36,709 nt of DNA from JBEKTY01 sp049515555. GTDB taxonomy: Bacteria > Planctomycetota > Planctomycetia > Pirellulales > Thermoguttaceae. The number at the start of each line of letters is the position of its first letter. The first letter of the stretch is position 1. Where the stretch lies: NCBI GenBank assembly GCA_049515555.1, contig JBEKTY010000078.1, positions 1 through 36,709 on the forward strand, given 5' to 3'. This document shows, piece by piece, positions 30,177 to 36,709 of this stretch. Both the position numbers and the translations under genes were made by a program. Below the pieces are notes generated by a model that saw nothing but the letters and a program-made list of their open reading frames with translations, was not told where the DNA came from and searched no databases.

Positions 30177-32516
30177 ATGGCGATTACCGTCGAGCAATTC
30201 GTCGAGCAACTGACCCAAAGCGGGCTGATGTCGGCGGCTGAAATCTCTCAGTTTCAGGACAGCCTGCCGCCGGACCAGCGGCCCCGCGATGTTAAGGCCC
30301 TGGTGACCGTCTTATACCGGGCCGGAAAGATCACCAAGTATCAGGCCAAGGCGGTCTACGAGGGCAAGGCTAAGTCGCTGGTCTTCGACGCATACGTCGT
30401 GCTGGACCAGCTCGGCGAAGGCGGGATGGGCGTGGTCCTCAAGGCCCAGCACCGGCGGATGAAACGGCTCGTGGCCGTCAAAATGCTCCCCGCCGCAACG
30501 ATGAAATCGACCGTGGCCGTGGAGCGGTTCTATCGCGAGGTGCAAGCGGCCGCCAAGCTCTCGCATCCGAACGTCGTCCAATCTTACGACGCCCGCGAGC
30601 AGGGTGGACTGCACTGCCTGGTGATGGAGTACGTCGAAGGCCGCGACCTGGCCGCGGTGGTGAAGGCGCATGGGCCGCTCCCGGTCGGCCAGGCGGTCGA
30701 GTGCACATTGCAGGCCGCGCGCGGACTCCAGTATGCTCATGAGCAGGGCATCATCCACCGTGACATCAAGCCGGGCAATCTGCTCTTGAGCACGAGTGGG
30801 ACGGTCAAGATCCTCGACATGGGGCTGGCCCGCGTTGCCGATTCCGATGCGGCCGTGAGCGGGCCGGAACGGTTGACGACCACCGGTCAAGTGATGGGCA
30901 CCTGCGATTACATGGCACCCGAACAGGCCTTCGACAGCCACAACGTGGACCATCGGGCCGACATCTACAGTCTGGGCTGCACCCTGTACCGGCTCCTGAC
31001 CGGCAACCCGCCTTACGCCCGCGAATCGCTCATGCAGATCCTGGTTGCGCACCGCGAGGACCCGATCCCCTCGCTCTGCCAGGCGCGCCCGGAGGTACCC
31101 GCCGAACTGGACGACGTCTTCCGGAAGATGGTGGCCAAGCAGCCCGAAGACCGGCAGCAGTCGATGGCCGAGGTGGTGGCTGAGTTGGAGGCGATCTTGG
31201 GCGCATCGTCCGGTCGGCCGGCTGCCCGCGCGTCGGAAGAGCCCTCCAGCGCGGTCTTGGTCAAGAGCCTGGCGTTTTTGAAGGAAGATGCGCCACCGGG
31301 CACGCTGACCAAGCAAAAGAAGCCCACGGTCGCGGAGCGCACCGAACCGAGCATCGGCCCGGAGCACGAGACGGGGTCAAACATACTGGGCAAGGCCCGC
31401 CAGGCGGTCGCCAAGGTCCGTCACAACCCGCCGGTACTGGTAGGGCTTGCCTGCAACCTGGTCTTGCTGTTGGGAATCGTCCTGGCACTTGCGCTGCGCC
31501 ATGGGACGCTGGTGGTCGAGATCGACGAGCAACTGGGCCGGGACGCGCAAGTGGCCGTCAGCCAAGGCGGCGAGCAAGTTCAACTCGTGGATGCCCGCTC
31601 GGGCTGGACGCTCAGCCTCAGCCCCGGCAAGTACGAGCTTGCCGCCAAGGGTGGCGACGCACAACTCCTGCTCGATTCTCACACGATCATGGTCACGCGG
31701 GGTGGCCAGGTGCAGGTCCGCGTCACGCTCAAACGGGCGGTGGCCCCCTTCGACGCAAAGCAGGCGCGAAAGCACCAGCGGTGCTGGGCCAAGTACGTGG
31801 GCCTACCGGTCGAGTCGACCAACTCCATCGGCATGCAGTTCATACTGATCCCGCCGGGGGAGTTCGAGATGGGCGACCCGGGCGGCGAGGAGAAAGACAA
31901 ACCGGTCCACAAGGTGACGATCACGAAGCCATTCTACCTTGGCAAGTACGAGGTGACGCAGGAGGAGTGGGAGGCGGTGATGGGCAACAGGAACAACCCG
32001 AGCCAGTTCAAGGGGCCGAAGAATCCCGTGGAGCAGGTCAGTTGGGAGGATTGCCAGGTCTTTCTCACGAAGCTCAACGAGAAGGTGCACGATGCGCGGG
32101 GGAACTACCGTCTTCCGACCGAGGCCCAGTGGGAGTATGCGTGCCGGGCCGGGAGCGCGGGCAGCTATTGTTTCGGCGACAGCGAGGTCGATCTGGATGA
32201 TTACGGTTGGTTTGAGAGGAACTCGGAGAAGAAGACCCAGCCTGTGGGCCAGAAGAAGCCTAACGCCTGGGGCCTTTACGACATGCACGGGAACGTGTGG
32301 GAATGGTGTGCGGATTGGTATGCTCAGGACTACTATAAGGCGTCACCTGGAAGCGACCCAACGGGGCCGCACTCCGGATCGTGCCGCATTGGTCGTGGTG
32401 GTAGCTGGGACTTCCCGGCGAGCGGCTGCCGGTCGGCGTACCGCGGCTATTTCGAGGCCGAGCGCCAGAGTAACTGCATGGGCCTTCGAGTCTCCCTAGT
32501 CTTGGCGGACAAATAG
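30177..32516 (+). CDS. Membrane Ser/Thr kinase fused to one SUMF1/FGE-like domain
   Basis: A 779-residue protein. Residues 1-70 are a helical leader shared with the next gene. The kinase domain spans about 73-340: GEGGMGVV, VAVK (Lys102), IIHRDIKPGN (Asp196), then DMGLAR in place of DFG, and GTCDYMAPEQAF. One membrane helix (about 419-440, LVGLACNLVLLLGIVLALAL) leads to an outer part: a small beta domain (445-520) and a SUMF1/FGE-like domain (549-777: IPPGEFEMGDP, YRLPTEAQWEYACRAG, GLYDMHGNVWEWCADW, GRGGSW). The first active-site Cys of true FGE (GGSYxC) is Phe here and only the second (Cys751) remains, so formylglycine-generating activity is doubtful. The start at 30177 is the ATG shared with the paralogue. 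The stop at 32514-32516 is followed by a 222-base spacer. Confidence 0.93.
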   Translation: MAITVEQFVEQLTQSGLMSAAEISQFQDSLPPDQRPRDVKALVTVLYRAGKITKYQAKAVYEGKAKSLVFDAYVVLDQLGEGGMGVVLKAQHRRMKRLVAVKMLPAATMKSTVAVERFYREVQAAAKLSHPNVVQSYDAREQGGLHCLVMEYVEGRDLAAVVKAHGPLPVGQAVECTLQAARGLQYAHEQGIIHRDIKPGNLLLSTSGTVKILDMGLARVADSDAAVSGPERLTTTGQVMGTCDYMAPEQAFDSHNVDHRADIYSLGCTLYRLLTGNPPYARESLMQILVAHREDPIPSLCQARPEVPAELDDVFRKMVAKQPEDRQQSMAEVVAELEAILGASSGRPAARASEEPSSAVLVKSLAFLKEDAPPGTLTKQKKPTVAERTEPSIGPEHETGSNILGKARQAVAKVRHNPPVLVGLACNLVLLLGIVLALALRHGTLVVEIDEQLGRDAQVAVSQGGEQVQLVDARSGWTLSLSPGKYELAAKGGDAQLLLDSHTIMVTRGGQVQVRVTLKRAVAPFDAKQARKHQRCWAKYVGLPVESTNSIGMQFILIPPGEFEMGDPGGEEKDKPVHKVTITKPFYLGKYEVTQEEWEAVMGNRNNPSQFKGPKNPVEQVSWEDCQVFLTKLNEKVHDARGNYRLPTEAQWEYACRAGSAGSYCFGDSEVDLDDYGWFERNSEKKTQPVGQKKPNAWGLYDMHGNVWEWCADWYAQDYYKASPGSDPTGPHSGSCRIGRGGSWDFPASGCRSAYRGYFEAERQSNCMGLRVSLVLADK

Positions 32517-32665
32517 CGGAGATCGAGCGTATAGCGGCGAGTGCTTTGCGGAGCAGCCGAGCGGAGCGAGAGTCCGCCGATAGCTCAGGGAGTGCAGCCC
32601 TGTGCCGCAGCGTCGTGTTCTGGACCGGCCACTGCATACCCGCCGCCCCCTCCCTGGGCGGGGGC

Positions 32666-32694
32666 TTCCGGCCTTGTCGGTGGCTGTGTATAGT
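32666..32694 (+). promoter_or_regulatory. Candidate promoter of the second kinase-SUMF1 gene
   Basis: TTCCGG (32666-32671), a 17-base spacer with TTGTCGG, and TATAGT (32689-32694), about 45 bases before the ATG. It mirrors the arrangement upstream of the first kinase, and both genes share the leader TCTGGTGGCGGGGCCTGTCG before the start. Confidence 0.5.
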
Positions 32695-32738
32695 AAAAAG
32701 ATGTCTGCACCCCAGTGCTCTGGTGGCGGGGCCTGTCG

Positions 32739-35700
32739 ATGGCGGTCACAGTCCAGCAGTTCATCGAGCGGCTCACCGATAGCGGCCTGATGTCGGCAGC
32801 CGAGGTCTCCTCGTTTCAGGACAGCCTGCCGCCGGACCAGCGGCCCCGCGATGTCCAGGCCCTGGTGACCGTCTTGTACCGGGCCGGAAAGATCACCAAG
32901 TACCAGGCCAAGGCGGTCTATGAGGGCAAGACCAAGGGGCTGGTCTTCGGCGAATACACCGTGCTGGACCAGATCGGCGAGGGCGGCATGGGCGTGGTCC
33001 TCAAGGCCCAGCACCGGCGGATGAAACGCCACGCGGCGATCAAGATCCTCTCCTCGTCGGGTATGAAGATGGCCGGGGCCGTCGAGCGGTTCCACCGCGA
33101 GGTGGAAGCGGCGGCCAAGCTCTCGCACACCAATATCGTCACGGCCTACGATGCCGGTCAACACCAGGGCGTGCACTACCTGGCGATGGAATACGTCGAG
33201 GGCAAGGACCTGGCCAGCATCGTCAAGGAGCGCGGGCCATTGGGCATCCAGGAGGCGGTCGATTGTATCCTCCAGGCTGCCCGCGGCCTGGAGTACGCAC
33301 ACGGTCAAGGCATCGTCCACCGCGACATCAAGCCGGGCAACCTGCTGTTGGATCGCAAGGGCACGGTGAAGATCCTCGACATGGGGCTGGCCCGCATGGC
33401 AGGGGCCGACGCGGCCCTGGGCGGGCCGGAGCGGTTGACGGCCACCGGCCAGGTGATGGGCACTTGCGATTACATGGCCCCCGAGCAGGCCTTCGACAGC
33501 CACAACGTGGACCATCGGGCCGACATCTACAGCCTGGGCTGTACGCTCTACCGGCTCCTGACCGGCCAGCCGCCCTATGCCCGGCAGTCGCTCATGCAGA
33601 TCCTGGTTGCGCACCGCGAGGACCCGATCCCGTCGATCTGCGAGGCCCGCCCGGAAGTACCCGCCGCCTTGGACGCCGTGTTCCAGAAGATGGTGGCCAA
33701 GCAGCCTGATGACCGGCAGCAGTCTATGGCCGAGGTGGTGGCCGAGCTGGAGGCGATCTTGGGCGTATCGTCCGGCCGGCCGGCTGCCCGAGCGTCGGAA
33801 GAGCCCTCCAGCGCGGCCTTGGCCATGAGCCTCGCATTCCTTCAGGAAGATGCGCCGCGGGGCACGCTGACCCGCGAGAAGAAGCCCACCGTCGCGGAGC
33901 GAACCGGGCCCCACGCCATAATCCCGACGGGCGACGGACGACGGACGACGGACGGGAAAGCCTCGGTCCGTCGCCCGTCGTCTGTCGCCCTTCAATCGTT
34001 GGCGTCCGTCGTCCGTCGCCCGTCTTCCGTCGCTCTCGCGGCGGGCGGCCTGGTCTTGCTGCTGGGGATCATCCTGGCGAGCACGATGCGCCACGGGACG
34101 CCCGAGTCCAAGATCGGAGATTTGAAATCTGAAATCCGAAATCCGAAATCCGAAATCGCCCCGCTGGCCGTGGCCCCGTTCGACGAGAAGAAAGCCAAGG
34201 AACATCAAGAGGGCTGGTCCAAGCATCTCGGCGTGCCGGTGGAAATGACCAACTCCATCGGCATGAAGTTGGTGCTCATCCCGCCGGGGGAGTTTATGAT
34301 GGGCTCGCCCAAGGAGCTGATCGAGGACGAGTTGAAGACGCATGGTGATGAACCGTGGTACAAGGATCATCTGCCAGGCGAGGGGCCGAGGCACCGCGTA
34401 CGGATAACGCGGCCCTTTTACCTTGGGATGTACGAGGTGACGCAGGGAGAATATGAGCGGGTGATAGGGAAGAACCCCAGCAAGTTCTCGGCCACGGGCA
34501 AGGGGAAAGACAAGGTCGCCGGTCAGGACACGAAACGGTTCCCTGTGGAGCAAGTGTCGTGGGAGGAGGCGGCGGAGTTTTGCCGCAAGCTATCGGACCT
34601 GCCGGAGGAGAAGGCAGCGGGGCGAACGTACCGCCTGCCTTCGGAGGCGCAGTGGGAATATGCGTGCCGTGCTGGGACTGCCGGTCGGTATAGCTTCAGT
34701 TTGGGCCGCAGCGGGCTTTCACGGGAGCACGAGGAAAAGGCGCTTTCCGACTACGGGTGGTTTGGCAGCAACGCGGGTGACATGCCGCATGCGGTGGGCG
34801 AAAGGAAGCCGAACGCGTGGGGATTGTACGATATGCACGGAAACGTGTGGGAGTTGTGCCACGACTGGTACGACAGGGACTATTATGCGATCTCGCCTCT
34901 GGACGATCCGGGCGGTCCTCCGGCGGGCTCGTGCCGCGTGGATCGCGGCGGTAGCTGGACCGACCCGGCGTGGCATTGCCGGTCGGCGTGCCGCGACCTC
35001 TACCTCCCCGAGCTCGGCCACGATAACCTGGGCTTTCGTGCTTCCCTAGTTCTACCGGACACCGTGGCTGAGCGGGCAAAGATGGGTCCTTCCAATGATG
35101 CCGCACAACCTCCTGGCGGCTCGACGGCCAACAAGCCATCTCCCGCCCCTCCAGCCCCTAATCCCCAATCCCCAATCCCTCCTCCCGCTGTCGGCGGTCT
35201 TGTCGGTGCCGATGGCAAATGGCAACTCCCGCCGGGCGCTCCGTTTCCCGCCGTCGCTCCGTTCGACGCCGCCAAAGCCAAAGAGCACCAAGAGGGCTGG
35301 GCCAAGCACCTGCGCGTGCCGGTCGAGATCACCAACTCGATCGGCATGAAGCTGGTGCTCATCCCGCCGGGCGAGTTCCAGATGGGTTCACCCAAGGAAC
35401 TGATCGAGGAGGAGATGCGGTTGTACGGCGGCGACGGCTGGTACAGGGACCTTCTTCCGGGCGAGGGGCCACAGCATCGGGTACGGATTACCAGGCCGTA
35501 TTGGCTGGGCGTGACCGCCGTGACACAGGAAGAGTACCAGCGTGTGATGGGCAGTAATCCGAGCAAGTTCCCAGGGGACCCGAAAAGGCCAGTGGAGCAA
35601 GTATCGTGGGGTGAGGCGGTGGAATTCTGCCGGAGGCTGTCGGAGTTGCCTGGGGAAAAGGCGGCCAAGCAACGGTACGGGTTACCGACTGAGGCGCAGT

Positions 35701-36113
35701 GGGAATACGCGTGCCGAGCAGGAAGTACGGGGCGGTGGTGCTTCAGTACGCAGAGGAACCCTTTGCCACGGGTAGTGGAAGGAGAGATCCTGGGTGAGTA
35801 TGGGTGGTTCAACGCGAACACGGACGTTCCGACCCACCCGGTGGCACAGAAGCAAGCGAACGCATGGGGATTGCACGACATGTACGGGAATGTGTGGGAG
35901 TGGTGCGAGGACTGGTATGATCGGGATTTCTACGCGAAGTCAGCGATAGACGATCCGACGGGTGCTTCCGGGGGCGCGCGGCGTGTGCTCCGTGGCGGTG
36001 GCTGGCGCTACCCGGCAGGCATCTGCCGGTCGGCGTCCCGCGACTGCTTCGAGCCCGGGAACCGTGACGGCCACCTGGGCTTCCGTGCCGCCCTGGTTCT
36101 GGCGGACAAGTAG
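32739..36113 (+). CDS. Membrane Ser/Thr kinase fused to two SUMF1/FGE-like domains
   Basis: An 1124-residue paralogue of the previous gene. The first 390 residues are nearly the same: leader 1-70, kinase 73-340 (GEGGMGVV, Lys102, VHRDIKPGN, DMGLAR). A repeat-encoded linker (about 397-434, two RRPSSVAL) precedes the membrane helix (435-450). Then come a second repeat segment (about 459-473), SUMF1-like domain 1 (508-775), a Pro-rich linker containing a third repeat (about 800-815) and SUMF1-like domain 2 (868-1122). Both SUMF1 domains have HGNVWE-type and RGG(S/G)W motifs, and Cys only at the second FGE position (747 and 1096). It probably arose by duplication of the first gene and of its SUMF1 domain. 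The extracytoplasmic part may bind a ligand or partner. Confidence 0.93.
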   Translation: MAVTVQQFIERLTDSGLMSAAEVSSFQDSLPPDQRPRDVQALVTVLYRAGKITKYQAKAVYEGKTKGLVFGEYTVLDQIGEGGMGVVLKAQHRRMKRHAAIKILSSSGMKMAGAVERFHREVEAAAKLSHTNIVTAYDAGQHQGVHYLAMEYVEGKDLASIVKERGPLGIQEAVDCILQAARGLEYAHGQGIVHRDIKPGNLLLDRKGTVKILDMGLARMAGADAALGGPERLTATGQVMGTCDYMAPEQAFDSHNVDHRADIYSLGCTLYRLLTGQPPYARQSLMQILVAHREDPIPSICEARPEVPAALDAVFQKMVAKQPDDRQQSMAEVVAELEAILGVSSGRPAARASEEPSSAALAMSLAFLQEDAPRGTLTREKKPTVAERTGPHAIIPTGDGRRTTDGKASVRRPSSVALQSLASVVRRPSSVALAAGGLVLLLGIILASTMRHGTPESKIGDLKSEIRNPKSEIAPLAVAPFDEKKAKEHQEGWSKHLGVPVEMTNSIGMKLVLIPPGEFMMGSPKELIEDELKTHGDEPWYKDHLPGEGPRHRVRITRPFYLGMYEVTQGEYERVIGKNPSKFSATGKGKDKVAGQDTKRFPVEQVSWEEAAEFCRKLSDLPEEKAAGRTYRLPSEAQWEYACRAGTAGRYSFSLGRSGLSREHEEKALSDYGWFGSNAGDMPHAVGERKPNAWGLYDMHGNVWELCHDWYDRDYYAISPLDDPGGPPAGSCRVDRGGSWTDPAWHCRSACRDLYLPELGHDNLGFRASLVLPDTVAERAKMGPSNDAAQPPGGSTANKPSPAPPAPNPQSPIPPPAVGGLVGADGKWQLPPGAPFPAVAPFDAAKAKEHQEGWAKHLRVPVEITNSIGMKLVLIPPGEFQMGSPKELIEEEMRLYGGDGWYRDLLPGEGPQHRVRITRPYWLGVTAVTQEEYQRVMGSNPSKFPGDPKRPVEQVSWGEAVEFCRRLSELPGEKAAKQRYGLPTEAQWEYACRAGSTGRWCFSTQRNPLPRVVEGEILGEYGWFNANTDVPTHPVAQKQANAWGLHDMYGNVWEWCEDWYDRDFYAKSAIDDPTGASGGARRVLRGGGWRYPAGICRSASRDCFEPGNRDGHLGFRAALVLADK
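33926..34036. repeat. GACGGACGACGG/CCGTCGTCCGTC repeat read as kinase linker
   Basis: GACGGGCGACGGACGACGG units followed by the complementary GTCCGTCGCCCGTCGTC runs, the same family as the spacer repeat at 17563-17634. In frame it encodes the basic linker TGDGRRTTDGKASVRRPSS and a second RRPSSVAL just before the membrane helix. Confidence 0.85.
34119..34157. repeat. GAAATCCGAAATCC repeat read as kinase linker
   Basis: Five units of GAAATC(C/T) in a row (period 8, low GC against the surroundings). It encodes DLKSEIRNPKSEI on the outer side of the membrane helix. Confidence 0.8.
35155..35182. repeat. CCCAATCC repeat read as inter-domain linker
   Basis: CCCCTAATCCCCAATCCCC units like those at about 18518-18551. 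In frame they encode APNPQSPIPPP between the two SUMF1-like domains. Confidence 0.8.
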
Positions 36114-36201
36114 GGCCAGCGAGCGGAGGTCGAAAAGACGCCATAGCGCTGTCGAGCGGAGGGAGGGCCTAGTGGTCCGTCCATCTCGACTTTACGAGTT
36201 A

Positions 36202-36262
<61 letters not shown>

Positions 36263-36305
36263 CGTAAGCTCGACTTGGACAGGCCACTGGCCTGTTTTCG
36301 TATGA

Positions 36306-36709
36306 TCAGCCGCCGTTTGCCAGGCGCTTCATCAGCCAGGCCATGTTGCGGGCGAGGTTCTTCACGGTATCCAGGCCCTCGGCATCACCGCGCACCTCGC
36401 CCTTCTCGCGGCCGAAGGCCACGTTCCAGTAGGTCGAGCCGGGCACGATCATCTCGCTGATCAGAAAGAAGTAGTTGAGTTGGGCGAAGGTGAAGTTCTG
36501 CCCGGCACGGCGGGCGACGACAATCGCCGCGCCCGCCTTGCGGCGCAGCAGTTGCGGATACTTGCGGGCGACGAAGCCCACGCGGTCCAGCAAGGCCATC
36601 GTCTGCGGCGTGGCCGACCCGAAGTACACGGGTGAGCCGATCAACATGCCGTCGGCCGCGGCAAACTTGTCCAGAATTCCCTCGAAAGCGGGGTCTTCCT
36701 GAACGCAAC
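36306..36709 (-). CDS. Flavodoxin-fold NAD(P)H-dependent oxidoreductase, N terminus outside the window
   Basis: The last 134 codons of a gene cut by the right edge. The frame is open to the window end; an internal ATG at 36647 is not the true start because the coding pattern continues upstream (EGILDKFAAADGMLIGSPVY). SPVYFGSATPQ is the FMN-binding loop of the NADPH-dependent FMN reductase / WrbA-like family, and RKAGAAIVVARRAGQNFTF is the following strand and loop. Such proteins reduce FMN or quinones. The C terminus MAWLMKRLANGG is complete. Confidence 0.85.
   Translation of the reverse strand, partial: CVQEDPAFEGILDKFAAADGMLIGSPVYFGSATPQTMALLDRVGFVARKYPQLLRRKAGAAIVVARRAGQNFTFAQLNYFFLISEMIVPGSTYWNVAFGREKGEVRGDAEGLDTVKNLARNMAWLMKRLANGG

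Noticed and set aside
32496..34553. 685-codon minus-strand frame opposite the kinase genes
   Set aside because: Antisense shadow of the second kinase-SUMF1 gene; no recognisable domain.

Overview
The window is high-GC bacterial DNA and almost certainly comes from a planctomycete (Planctomycetota, probably Pirellulales-like; inferred from gene content, not from a phylogenetic marker). Pointers are three large Ser/Thr kinases, two of them fused to SUMF1/FGE-like domains, an FHA-GAF-cyclase, a short lipoprotein ending in a PYYTTRGPRDF-type motif, an outer-membrane barrel protein, and a very high load of short palindromic and simple repeats.

Layout. 1-356: repeats, including a 120-bp MITE-like element. 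357-3562: housekeeping genes rsfS-argS (translationally coupled), then fpg. 3600-9431 (minus strand): Ser/Thr kinase with TPR-like repeats, outer-membrane barrel protein, FHA-GAF-class III cyclase. 9877-12888: trpG/pabA, lnt, and a convergent aroH chorismate mutase that overlaps the 3' end of lnt. 13047-13319: second MITE copy and hairpin repeats. 13457-16998: tightly packed lipid cluster fabZ-like / fabG / long ACP / fabZ-like / fabF behind a recognisable promoter. 17073-17508: palindromes and a small lipoprotein. 17509-18926: about 1.4 kb of simple and palindromic repeats without a credible gene. 18927-20600: a lower-GC accessory patch with two unrecognised genes, one carrying an RX4H motif as in HEPN RNases. 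20824-24232 (minus): two secreted multidomain paralogues (FN3 plus carbohydrate-binding-like module). 24824-28028: metallophosphoesterase and an ABC exporter. 28204-29736 (minus): PAS-PAS-PP2C phosphatase, divergent from two tandem paralogous Ser/Thr kinase-SUMF1 membrane proteins (30177-36113). A flavodoxin-like gene is cut by the right edge.

How genes work together. RsfS and ArgS are a coupled translation pair. TrpG/PabA and AroH both act at the chorismate branch point. The fab-like genes supply a carrier, ketosynthase, reductase and two dehydratase-like proteins, so they look like one dedicated acyl-chain pathway. The FHA-cyclase, three kinases and the PP2C phosphatase point to Ser/Thr phosphorylation signalling.

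Most unusual feature. Several families of palindromic or simple repeats that fill the spacers also lie in frame inside genes: one in fpg, two internal ones plus a junction repeat in lnt, and three in the linkers of the last kinase. The reading frames stay open through all of them. This resembles the palindromic elements known inside Rickettsia proteins, but here several unrelated repeat families are involved.
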